Of a stretch of DNA of 55,522 nt, positions 40,767 through 49,839 are shown one piece after another. The position numbers and the translations under genes were made by a program. Source of the stretch: Phormidesmis sp. RL_2_1 (lineage in GTDB: Bacteria; Cyanobacteriota; Cyanobacteriia; Phormidesmidales; Phormidesmidaceae). How positions within the stretch are numbered: the first letter of the stretch is position 1; each line of letters starts with the position of its first letter. The notes beneath the pieces were generated by a model. That model saw nothing but the letters and a program-made list of their open reading frames with translations, was not told where the DNA came from and searched no databases. The DNA lies in contig JAAUPS010000008.1 of NCBI GenBank assembly GCA_012033015.1, forward strand, positions 1-55,522, in the 5' to 3' direction.

Positions 40767-41870
40767 ATGACAATGACTTTTGCTACTCATTCAACAGCTA
40801 AATCGCTGACAACAGAGGTGTTGAATGAGCCTTTCTCCCAGCGAATCAATCCGATCGATGCCTATCTGAATACCCATGCTCAAGCGGGTCAATTTTCAGG
40901 AAGTGTTGCGATCGCTCATCCCAAAGAAGGCACAATCACTCGCAGCTACGGGCAGGCCAACCGAGAGCATGAAGTGCCCAATCACGCTCAAACCAAGTTT
41001 CGGATCGGTTCACTGACCAAGCAATTTACGGCAGTCTCTATCCTACAGCTACAAGAGAGAGGATTGTTAAACGTACAATCTCCCCTCTCGGCATACTTGC
41101 CCAACTATCCTCAAGGCAAGAAAATCACAGTCCACCATCTTCTCACACACACCTCTGGCATTTCTGAATATATAGATCCTGAAGCCTTTCCAGATTTTCT
41201 AGAGTGGATGCAGCGACCAACGACTCTAAGTCAGCTAACGAATCGCTTCAAAGAGCGACCGCTTGAATTTTCACCCGGAGAAAAGTTTAAATATTGCAAC
41301 TCGGGCTATGTTCTACTCGCTCAAATTATTGAAGTTGTCTCACAGCAATCCTACGCAGACTATCTTCAGACAAACGTTTTAGACCCTTTAGCCCTGCGCA
41401 ACACAGGTCATGAAGTTCCGCTAGCTGTCATTCCTCATCTAGCACAGGGATATTTACCGCTTGGGGATAATATCTACCTGCAAGCTAGCCCGTTCGATCT
41501 GAGCATTGCCCAAGGAGCAGGCGGACTGTATTCAACAGTAGAAGATCTCGCTCAATGGAATCAGTGGCTGTATAGCGAAGTTGCAGATCAAAGCATTTTG
41601 AGCAGAGCGGCTAGAGAAACAATGTTCACGCCTGCTGTGCCGATCAACCTAGAGGAGAGTTCTGATACTTGTTATGGCTATGGGCTAGCGCTAGATACTC
41701 ATTTGGAGCGATCGCGCATTCATCACCTAGGCGGGCTCAGCGGATTTGCCAGCGCCTTGGCATACTATCCAACAGAGAAACTCACAGTTGTTGTTTTGTC
41801 GAACCTTGAAACGGCTGTAGTTAGGCAGGTTGGCGAAGGCTTAGCGGCGATTGTTTTGGGAATCTCGTAA
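40767..41870 (+). CDS. serine hydrolase, beta-lactamase (class C/penicillin-binding) family
   Basis: KFRIGSLTKQFTAVSILQLQERG (SxxK); YCNSGYVLLAQIIE (YxN); HHLGGLSGFAS. Confidence 0.92.
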   Translation: MTMTFATHSTAKSLTTEVLNEPFSQRINPIDAYLNTHAQAGQFSGSVAIAHPKEGTITRSYGQANREHEVPNHAQTKFRIGSLTKQFTAVSILQLQERGLLNVQSPLSAYLPNYPQGKKITVHHLLTHTSGISEYIDPEAFPDFLEWMQRPTTLSQLTNRFKERPLEFSPGEKFKYCNSGYVLLAQIIEVVSQQSYADYLQTNVLDPLALRNTGHEVPLAVIPHLAQGYLPLGDNIYLQASPFDLSIAQGAGGLYSTVEDLAQWNQWLYSEVADQSILSRAARETMFTPAVPINLEESSDTCYGYGLALDTHLERSRIHHLGGLSGFASALAYYPTEKLTVVVLSNLETAVVRQVGEGLAAIVLGIS

Positions 41871-41876
41871 GCAATA

Positions 41877-41978
41877 TCGCTTTGGTCGCTTGGCTGAGGT
41901 ACAGCACGCTGGCTGAAGCCTCTATGTGACAACAGGCTAAGCGACGCGTGTGTACCGGATGCATTCGGTACCCGTATT
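41877..41978. mobile_element. MITE-like element copy 3 (degenerate)
   Basis: TATCGCTTTGGTCGCTTGGCTGAGGTACAGCACGCTGGCTGAAGCC...TGTGACAACAGGCTAAGCGACGCG...GTACCGGATGCATTCGGTAC aligns by eye with copy 1. Confidence 0.8.
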
Positions 41979-42007
41979 CTGATTCACACTCGTAATGGAT
42001 AATTGAT

Positions 42008-42421
42008 ATGAACGTACGAAAAACACCCCAAAAAGTATTGGAAGACATCAGGGTCAATATGAAGCTTGCAGCACTGTGGGCAAGTTTTATGTTCCTCTAC
42101 ATCTATGTAGATTATTTCCACTTATTTATGCCAGGCTCCCTAGAGGATATGCTGGCAGGGAAAATGTTTGTATTTGACATTACACAAGTCAGTCTATTGA
42201 TAGGACTGGTTTCGGTAACAATCCCAGCTCTGATGATTTTCCTTTCTATCGCCTTGTCAGCTAAAGTAAATCGTTGGACAAACATAATCGTGGCTACGGT
42301 TTATATTCCTTATACATTGTTCAATTTGGTAGGTGAGGCTTGGATACATATGGCGTTTGGCGCTGTTGTGGAAGTTATTCTTCTTGTGCTAATTATCTGT
42401 TATGCATGGAAATGGCGGTAG
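42008..42421 (+). CDS. DUF6326-like membrane protein
   Basis: LEDIRVNMKLAALWASFMFLYIYVDYFHLF; family recalled from memory. Confidence 0.7.
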   Translation: MNVRKTPQKVLEDIRVNMKLAALWASFMFLYIYVDYFHLFMPGSLEDMLAGKMFVFDITQVSLLIGLVSVTIPALMIFLSIALSAKVNRWTNIIVATVYIPYTLFNLVGEAWIHMAFGAVVEVILLVLIICYAWKWR

Positions 42422-42860
42422 TGCATTAATATACGGGACAGAGAAAAATCAGGGGACGCCATGGCAATGACAAGGGAGGGAGTCTAACCCATGACGATTG
42501 AGATCAAAACCGACTGATTTTAGGTAACACTGCTCCTCAGCAATCAGAACTCAGCAATGCCTGCTGAGATTGAGGCACAGGCTTTAATCATGATCTGAAA
42601 GTGTTACCCTCGCTTGAACCATACCTGCGATCGCGCTATTCAGCGCTGACGAGTTCCGCAATATCTATCTGCTTACGCTGCTTCGGGGCAAGTGTCATGA
42701 CAGATATCAGAGTCAATTCTACCAGCTCCAGATAGGCTTGAATATCCACCTGATTCGACAGCAGCATTTCGCGATACTGCTGTCGAATTTGGCCTAGCTT
42801 TTGTAGTGCAAGATCTGGGTCGGTTTGTAGCGTTTCCTGCCATTCATCTAGCAACAGTTG

Positions 42861-43001
42861 TCAGATTTTGACCGAGTAATTGAGTTGAACGGAGAGTACC
42901 AGTGGGCGATCGCTCATCGTGGTGAGACCTATCTGCTGTTCCATAAGTATGATCAAGCGCTTGCTGACTTCCAAAATGCATTTAATTGGACGATGGTTTA
43001 A
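42861..43001 (+). pseudogene. TPR-protein C-terminal remnant
   Basis: Reads SDFDRVIELNGEYQWAIAHRGETYLLFHKYDQALADFQNAFNWTMV*; TPR-like, no start codon. Confidence 0.7.
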
Positions 43002-43026
43002 CATGGGTGATAACAGATTTGCGTAT

Positions 43027-43052
43027 GTACTGAATGCATCCGACACACGCTA
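43027..43052. mobile_element. MITE end fragment
   Basis: GTACTGAATGCATCCGACACACGCTA versus GTACCGAATGCATCCGGCACAAGCTA of copy 1. Confidence 0.7.
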
Positions 43053-43101
43053 TATTTTTGCCGATTTACTGACTTGTGCTTAGGGCTAATCGCGCTCAGG
43101 G

Positions 43102-44706
43102 CTAATCATAATCACTGCCAGACCCGTACTTTAAAGCATCACGCCTGCGGTCAGCATAATATTGCTCTTGATCCGAGGTTTTGCGCGTATCAACGGTGCT
43201 TTCCATGGTATGGAGCAGACTGTAACGACCCAAACTGACAAAATGGCCTAGCCAGCTCACTACAGCGCTCATGCCTACTTGGGGCAAAATGCTGGCCACT
43301 AAGGCCGGATGGCGTAGGGCAGTGCGAAGCATGGTTTTGGCCAGTGCCGGAAACTGCACCACATCTTGTAAAAATGGGCGCAAAACATCATCGCCAAGGG
43401 CGGCCATATCCGCAAAAATGGTGGACAGCACATCGTTGATTTTGTTGGGTGCTAGGGTTTGGTTGATGCCAACACTCATCGATTTTTGAAACAGCCAAGT
43501 CACCGAAAGATTGGGCTGATAGGGCTGGAGCTGGGCTAGGGCTTTGCTGTCTAACAAATCAGCGCTGAGGGCGTCATCAATGCCTTGGCTTAGCCGTTCT
43601 AAATGGCGCACCATCGCCCCAAAGCCACCAAAACTCAGCGGTGATTGACTGCCGCTGCTGTCGCCAACAGCCAGAGTACGGTTCCAGGGATATCTCAGCG
43701 GGCTGTCTTTGTAGCAAGGAAAAAAGCCGAAAAGCGCACGAATAAACGTGAGCTGATCGAGAGAAATATTTTGATACTGGGGTAAAAGAGAGAAATAATC
43801 TTCAAACAAACTTTCTAGACTCGGTCGGCTAGGATGGGCATCTAGATAGGTGAATAGATAGGTGGTGCGGCCATCGCGGGCCGGAAATGCCTCCCAAAAG
43901 TATTGGCACTGGTTTTTGATTGGGGTAAAAGAAGCGATCAGATCGCCAGTTGTATTGTTGTCGTAACCTGTGGCACAAGTGCCAACTACCATGCAGACAG
44001 CATCTGGCGGCTTGCCCTGGCGAGCTTGCTGCACCATCGGCGAAAAGTGGCCCATGGCGTCAATCAGTAAGCGTGCAGTAATGGGTTGGGGCGATGGTTG
44101 AGTTGATGGTTGGGCTGGATCTGTTGTTTTAAGGCTAGGGCCTGTTTGAATGCTAACGCCGTTAGGGTGCACTGTGGCTGAGCGAAACGGTGTCTGTTCT
44201 AGCAGGGTGCCGCCGCTGGCTAAAAACTTTTGCTTGAGTGCTTCGAGCAAATACAGCGGATCTACACCAACATTGAGCACATCTGTGACCCAAAGCTCTT
44301 GGGCTGTTTGCGCTTTGTCACGATGAAAGGTAATGCGGGCAGGGTTGTATTGCGAGGCGATCGCTTCAGCGAGTTGGGCCTCACTTAACAGTTCTAACCG
44401 GATAAAAGTTTCTAGTTCACGCCGCGAAATATTCCATTCTTGAGCGCGTCCTTGCAGTTTACCGCGCTCTAGCAGCGCTACTCGCCACCCTTTTGCGGCT
44501 AGCGCTGCGCCTAGCAAAATCCCTAGCGTTCCCCCACAAATGGCGACATCAAATGTCACGGTATCTAACCCCGTGGGCTGTTCGACAATCACTGGCGAGA
44601 TGCTGCCTTGGCCGGACTGGTAAATGCGCCATCGCTGATCGGCTTTTTGGAGACCTACCCAAGGATTGCCGGGGATGGCGGATAGAATTTGTGCAGTTTT
44701 ATTCAT
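43102..44706 (-). CDS. FAD-dependent oxidoreductase, CruP/CruA (lycopene cyclase-like) family
   Basis: FDVAICGGTLGILLGAALAAKGWRVALLERGKLQGRAQEWNISRREL; LAVGDSSGSQSPLSFGGFGAMVRHL. Confidence 0.8.
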   Translation of the reverse strand: MNKTAQILSAIPGNPWVGLQKADQRWRIYQSGQGSISPVIVEQPTGLDTVTFDVAICGGTLGILLGAALAAKGWRVALLERGKLQGRAQEWNISRRELETFIRLELLSEAQLAEAIASQYNPARITFHRDKAQTAQELWVTDVLNVGVDPLYLLEALKQKFLASGGTLLEQTPFRSATVHPNGVSIQTGPSLKTTDPAQPSTQPSPQPITARLLIDAMGHFSPMVQQARQGKPPDAVCMVVGTCATGYDNNTTGDLIASFTPIKNQCQYFWEAFPARDGRTTYLFTYLDAHPSRPSLESLFEDYFSLLPQYQNISLDQLTFIRALFGFFPCYKDSPLRYPWNRTLAVGDSSGSQSPLSFGGFGAMVRHLERLSQGIDDALSADLLDSKALAQLQPYQPNLSVTWLFQKSMSVGINQTLAPNKINDVLSTIFADMAALGDDVLRPFLQDVVQFPALAKTMLRTALRHPALVASILPQVGMSAVVSWLGHFVSLGRYSLLHTMESTVDTRKTSDQEQYYADRRRDALKYGSGSDYD

Positions 44707-44789
44707 TCTTTTAGTATAGAAAAAAGTGAGCGACTAGAGGCCCCCTGTTGCTTGTAGGCTGGTATAAGGTAGGCGTCAAAGGGGGGCTG

Positions 44790-45935
44790 ATGATGGCACA
44801 AACGGGTGCGACAAAAGCAGGTATGGCACCAACGGGTGCGGCAAAAATAGGGGTGGCGGTTGTCGGCACTGGCTTTGGCCAAAAGGTGCATATTCCAGGG
44901 TTGCAGGCCCATCATCGGACTGAGGTTGTGGCTGTATGGAATGGCGATCGCACCAAAGCCCAACAGGTGGCCGATAGCTGCGGTATTGGTTTTGCCAGCG
45001 ATCGCCTTGCCGATATTTTGGCCTATGATGCTGTGCAGGCAGTGACTTTGGCGACGCCACCGTTTGCCCATTACGATATGGCCTGCGAGATTATTCAAGC
45101 AGGCAAACATCTGCTGTTGGAAAAGCCCGTCACTCGCTCAGTCGGTGAGGCCAAACACCTGCAGCAGCTAGCCGCCGAACATCAGGTGATGATTACCCCT
45201 GACTTTGAATTTCGCTATATTCCGGCGTGGCAACATTTTGCAGCGCTGCTCAGCCAAGGCATTGTCGGTCAAAAGCGGCTGATCAAAATTGACTGGTTGG
45301 CTTCTAGTCGGGCCAATCCGCAGCGCGCTTGGAACTGGTATGCCCAAAAGAGACTTGGGGGCGGGGCACTGGGCTCTATTGGCTCCCATACTTTTGACTA
45401 TGTGAACTGGCTATTTGGCCCTGCGGCTGAAATTGGGGCGACGCTGAGTACGGCTATTGCCCAGCGGCCTGACGCCCAAACCGGGGAGATGAAGCCGGTT
45501 GATTCGGATGATGTGTGTGCGATCGCGCTGACGCTTGCCGACAATACCCTGTGCCAAATCACCCTGAGCGCGGTGAGCTACGCCGGACGCGGCCACTGGA
45601 TAGAGGTGTATGGCGATAAAGGGACGCTGGTGATTGGCAACTCTAGCCAAAGTGACTATGTCAATGGGTTTAAGGTTTTTGCCAGTGAGCAGGGCGCTGA
45701 ACTTCAAGAGATTCCCACCCCGGAGCAATTTCAGTTTCCCAAAGTGTACACCGACGGGCGGATTGCGCCTTTTATCCGCGTGGTGAATCACTGGGTGAAC
45801 TGCATCGATGCCGGAAAAGAGAGCGCCCCCGGTATGCAAGAAGGGGTGTATGCCCAACTGCTGATGGATTTGACCCATCGCGCTGACGATGGCAAGACCC
45901 GACTGACCGTACCGTCACTTTATGGGATGGCTTAG
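44790..45935 (+). CDS. Gfo/Idh/MocA-family oxidoreductase
   Basis: VAVVGTGFGQKVHIPGLQAHHRTEVVAVW; HLLLEKPVTRSVGEAKHLQQLA; GGGALGSIGSHTFDYVNWLFG. Confidence 0.94.
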   Translation: MMAQTGATKAGMAPTGAAKIGVAVVGTGFGQKVHIPGLQAHHRTEVVAVWNGDRTKAQQVADSCGIGFASDRLADILAYDAVQAVTLATPPFAHYDMACEIIQAGKHLLLEKPVTRSVGEAKHLQQLAAEHQVMITPDFEFRYIPAWQHFAALLSQGIVGQKRLIKIDWLASSRANPQRAWNWYAQKRLGGGALGSIGSHTFDYVNWLFGPAAEIGATLSTAIAQRPDAQTGEMKPVDSDDVCAIALTLADNTLCQITLSAVSYAGRGHWIEVYGDKGTLVIGNSSQSDYVNGFKVFASEQGAELQEIPTPEQFQFPKVYTDGRIAPFIRVVNHWVNCIDAGKESAPGMQEGVYAQLLMDLTHRADDGKTRLTVPSLYGMA

Positions 45936-45959
45936 TTGGTAATGGGGTTTAGTTTATGG

Positions 45960-46011
45960 CCCTAGCCAGATAGCCCTAGCCAGATAGTCCTAGCCAGATA
46001 GCCCTAGCCAG
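45960..46011. repeat. 14-bp tandem repeat (ccctagccagatag), about 3.7 copies
   Basis: Read directly; overlaps the end of the histidine kinase ORF. Confidence 0.95.
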
Positions 46012-47410
46012 CAGACTCGGGCAGCACAACAGTAGCAGTGGTGCCTAATTCTGGTGTCGAGTGAAATGAGAGCATACCCCCATGGGCTTCTACAATCCGT
46101 TTGACAATTGCTAAACCTAGGCCATTGCCTGATGATTTGGTTGAAAAAAACGGATCGGTTAGGCGTGGGAGGACGTCTGCCGGAATGGGATCGCCGCCAT
46201 TGTGAATGGCTATTTGAATGCAGGGCGTGGTATGAGGCGCTGCTGGCTGTCTGGAGATCGTAATCGTAACGTCGTCGCCCGGATTGACTGCTTCGCAGGC
46301 ATTGCTGATCAGGTTGATCAATACTTGCTTGAGCTTGTTGCGATCGCCCATCACCATCAGCGGCAGATTTGGCGGCAAATTTGACGGCAGATTTGACGGC
46401 AGATTTGACGGCAGCGGGGCTGTTTGGATTTTGAGAAAACGCTCTTGAATACTGGGCTGATCGTCTAGCGCCGCCACCACATCTTGCACCAACTGATGGA
46501 TCTCAAGGGGCGCAGTCTCCAACACCTGTGGTTTAGCATATTGCAAAATTTCGTTGAGCAGCGTTTTTAGCCGCAGTTCTTCTTCAGCGGCCAACAGCAG
46601 CCGTTGGCGATTGCGTTCTGATAGCTCTAAACTTTGCAGGGCTTGCAGTCCCATGCCAATGGTGGTCAGAGGATTGCGAATTTCATGTACAATCATCGCG
46701 GTAAATTCGCCAATTGCCGCTAGCCGTTCTTTTTCAATGAGTTGAGCTTGGGCTGAGTGCAGTTCTGCGGTGCGTTTGGCAACTTCCGCCTCTAGGGTTT
46801 CATTAAACTTCAACTGCTTTTGGTAAAGCTGAAAATTATCAATGGCTGTTGTGGCCCTTTCTGCAAAAAGTTCAGCGCATCTGACTTCTTCTGCATTGAA
46901 CTCGCGGGGTGTTTTATGAAAACAACAGATGGTTCCTAGCAGGTTGCCCGTGGGCGATCGCAAGGGCACACCTAAATAGGCCCGATAGCCGTCTGGGGTG
47001 CGACCATACTCAGGTGTCTTTTGGCTGTCGGCAACCGTTAGCGAACAGCCTGTTTGCACCACGGTCTGGGCGACTTCGCCATGGAGCGGATAGGGCTCAT
47101 TGGGGGTATCTCCGAGATCTACACTACTGGCTAAAACTTGGTTAAATTCACCCAGATTTAGCGTCACCACCGACCAGTCCACCGTAATGAGTTCCGAAAC
47201 GCCCCTGGCAATATCGTTCAAATAGGCTTCTAAGCTGTGCTGCCGGAAACTAAGCGAAGTTAAATATTCCAGGGCAGCATGGGACAACCGATAGGGAATC
47301 ACAACTGACGGATGGGGGGGATCGGCCTGGGTCTCGAAAGGTGCCTCAAGAGATGCATTGAACCCTATCTGCGGTGCAGTGTTGTTCGCTTTAGTTTCGG
47401 GCTTGGCCAT
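46004..47410 (-). CDS. GAF-domain sensor histidine kinase
   Basis: GAF: YRAYLGVPLRSPTGNLLGTICCFHKTPREF; H-box IVHEIRNPLTTIGMGL; N-box LKQVLINLISNACEA; GNGLGLAIVKRIVEAHGG. Confidence 0.95.
   Translation of the reverse strand: MAKPETKANNTAPQIGFNASLEAPFETQADPPHPSVVIPYRLSHAALEYLTSLSFRQHSLEAYLNDIARGVSELITVDWSVVTLNLGEFNQVLASSVDLGDTPNEPYPLHGEVAQTVVQTGCSLTVADSQKTPEYGRTPDGYRAYLGVPLRSPTGNLLGTICCFHKTPREFNAEEVRCAELFAERATTAIDNFQLYQKQLKFNETLEAEVAKRTAELHSAQAQLIEKERLAAIGEFTAMIVHEIRNPLTTIGMGLQALQSLELSERNRQRLLLAAEEELRLKTLLNEILQYAKPQVLETAPLEIHQLVQDVVAALDDQPSIQERFLKIQTAPLPSNLPSNLPSNLPPNLPLMVMGDRNKLKQVLINLISNACEAVNPGDDVTITISRQPAAPHTTPCIQIAIHNGGDPIPADVLPRLTDPFFSTKSSGNGLGLAIVKRIVEAHGGMLSFHSTPELGTTATVVLPESAG
46361..46414 (-). 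repeat. 12-bp coding tandem repeat (cggcagatttga), about 4.5 copies
   Basis: Encodes LPSNLPSNLPSNLPPNLP in the histidine kinase. Confidence 0.95.
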
Positions 47411-47455
47411 GGTATGTGCCTATCGGGTATGTGCCTATCGGGTATGCGCCTGTCG
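47411..47455. repeat. 15-bp tandem repeat (ggtatgtgcctatcg) x3
   Basis: Read directly. Confidence 0.95.
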
Positions 47456-47490
47456 GAGTAATCTACCTCGTTAAAAGCTGGCGCTCGATT

Positions 47491-47542
47491 GTTGTGATGG
47501 TCATGTTGTGATGGTCATGTTGTGATGGTCATGTTGTGATGC
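47491..47542. repeat. 14-bp tandem repeat (gttgtgatggtcat), about 3.7 copies
   Basis: Read directly. Confidence 0.95.
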
Positions 47543-47559
47543 TTATTTTTCTTGAGCGG

Positions 47560-48579
47560 CTATCGCATACTTTGCTTTTTCTCTTTTTTGATGTCGCGGG
47601 TGCCAACAGCAGCCATTTCAGCGTCCATCAGGGTGCGTCCGGTAGCGGCTAGGTACACATCGTCTAGGCTCGGTTGGGATTGGGAAATGCCAAAGGTGGG
47701 TAAATCGGCTGCTTTAAGGGCGACTTGAACGGCAGAGAGGGCGTCAGACTGTTGATCGACAACAAGGTTTAAAGAATTGCCTTGGGCGCTATTGACGATC
47801 ACTTCTTGGACATTGGGCAGGGCGGCAAGGAGGTCGCGGGCGCGGTTGGCCTCAGGCGCGGTGGTAAATTCGCGAATGCGCAATGTGATGCGATCGCCAC
47901 CCACCTCAGCTTTTAAATCTGCCGGTGTGCCTGTCGAAATCACCTTCCCCGCATCAATAATTGCCACCCGATTGGCCAGCATATCGACTTCTTCTAAATA
48001 GTGGCTGGTGAGCAAAATGGTGGTGCCCTGTTCGCGCAACTGCCGTAAAAATTTCCACACTGCCGTGCGGCTCTCAATATCGAGCCCTACCGTGGGTTCA
48101 TCTAACACCAGCACAGCGGGCTGATGGAGCAGTCCTGCCGCCAGATCTAACCGTTTTTTTTGGCCGCCAGAATAGGTGCCTGTCTTTTTATCAGCAAGAT
48201 CTGCAATTTCTAAAAGATCTAGCATTTGCTCAATGCGAGCTTTGGCCGCCGCCTTCGGCAAATGATAAATCGCCGCCTGCAATTCCAGCAGTTCGCGCCC
48301 GGTGAGCACTTTATCCAAGGCGACCTCTTGGGCAATATAGCCCAACATTTGCCTTGCAGCCCGAGGGTTGGCCAGTACCGAAATACCGTTGAGTGTCAAT
48401 ATGCCTGCATCAGGCGTCATGAGCGTGCACAAACAGCGAATGGTGGTTGTTTTACCCGCGCCATTTGGCCCTAACAGTCCAAAAATCTCTCCAGATTCGA
48501 TGGTGAAAGAAACATCTTTGACGGCGGCGACATCGCCATAAGACTTTTTAAGATTTTCCACCAAAACAGCGGGGGCCAT
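47560..48579 (-). CDS. ABC transporter ATP-binding protein, daunorubicin-resistance (DrrA) type
   Basis: GLLGPNGAGKTTTIRCLCTLMTPDAG; TYSGGQKKRLDLAAGLLHQPAVLVLDEPTVGLDIESR. Confidence 0.94.
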   Translation of the reverse strand: MAPAVLVENLKKSYGDVAAVKDVSFTIESGEIFGLLGPNGAGKTTTIRCLCTLMTPDAGILTLNGISVLANPRAARQMLGYIAQEVALDKVLTGRELLELQAAIYHLPKAAAKARIEQMLDLLEIADLADKKTGTYSGGQKKRLDLAAGLLHQPAVLVLDEPTVGLDIESRTAVWKFLRQLREQGTTILLTSHYLEEVDMLANRVAIIDAGKVISTGTPADLKAEVGGDRITLRIREFTTAPEANRARDLLAALPNVQEVIVNSAQGNSLNLVVDQQSDALSAVQVALKAADLPTFGISQSQPSLDDVYLAATGRTLMDAEMAAVGTRDIKKEKKQSMR

Positions 48580-48630
48580 AGCTCACCTTTAGCAAGAGAC
48601 TGCTTACTATCTTAATAGCGGCTGTTCTAT

Positions 48631-48678
48631 CTGGGGTAATCTCTGGGGTAATCTCTAGGATAATCTCTGGGGCAATCT
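48631..48678. repeat. 12-bp tandem repeat (ctggggtaatct) x4
   Basis: Read directly; intergenic. Confidence 0.9.
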
Positions 48679-48699
48679 TTTAAGCCAGCCGCTAGGGGG

Positions 48700-49684
48700 C
48701 TAACCCAGCATCGGGATTGCGGCCATCATGGACTGCATACTGCTCGCGAGTGCAGCCATGCCATACCGGACGACCGGCAGCGAATCTATCACCATCATCA
48801 CCGAGAGCACCATCATGTAGAGAATGGAATATTTGAAAGTGTCACGGGCCAAGTCGAGATCATCATAGTGATGGCTGAGCTGCCAAGCCTTTTGAAAGAA
48901 AAACGTAGCCTAGGGCTGCTGCGCCAACTGCATATACTGCCCCACATACGCCCAAGGGATACACCAATAGCAACGTCAAAGGCACCAACCCGACGGTGTA
49001 GCGCCAAATTTGACGAGCGGTTGCCTGATTGCCGACCACCACGGGCATCATCGGTACATTTACTTTGGCATAATCATCTTGAATCAGCATGGCCAACGCC
49101 CAAAAGTGAGGCGGTGTCCACACAAAGACAATCGCAAAAATTACCCATGCGGCCAAGGTTAGCTCATTGGTCACCGCTGCCCAGCCCACCAAGGGCGGAA
49201 TGGCTCCAGCAGCGCCACCAATGACAATATTTTGCGGCGAAGTGCGCTTTAACCAAGTGGTATAGACGCCGACATACACAGCAATGCCCAGCATCGCTAG
49301 CGCCGCACTCAGCCAATTGGCAAATCCGGCTAGCAGTGCAAAAGACATCACCGCCATCACCAGCGCAAACAATAGCGCATCTTTGGGCTGGATACGCCCT
49401 GAAGGAATAGGCCGATGGCGGGTGCGCTCCATGTCGTAATCAATGTCGCGATCATAGATGCAGTTGATCGTTTGCGCCGAGGCCGCCGCCAGTGTGCCAC
49501 TCAATAACGTCACCAGGAGTAGCAGTGGGCTGACCCGGCCTTGGCCTGCGACCCACATGCCAGCGGCCGTCTCAATCAACAGCAGGGGAATAATGCGAGG
49601 CTTGGTGAGTTGCCAATAGCTGCGCAACACTTCACTAAAGTTGTCATGGTGTTGGCGTGAAGCCCAGGTGGAAGAAGTTTGCAT
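48700..49684 (-). CDS. ctaB: protoheme IX farnesyltransferase, apparent 1-nt frameshift near 48895
   Basis: [49 protein letters not shown]. The frame shift at TCAAAAGGC restores [41 protein letters not shown] to a stop at 48700. Confidence 0.92.
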
Positions 49685-49839
49685 AATAATCGATATTGCT
49701 TATCTCAAAAGGTTCAACAAGATGGGGCTAAATAAATCAGCCAGATGAAAGGGGAGCAGCGGATAGATTGCAATGTGCAGGTGAAGCGTTAGGGCATTGG
49801 CATCAAGGCATAGAAAGGCATAGAAAGGCATAGAAAAGA

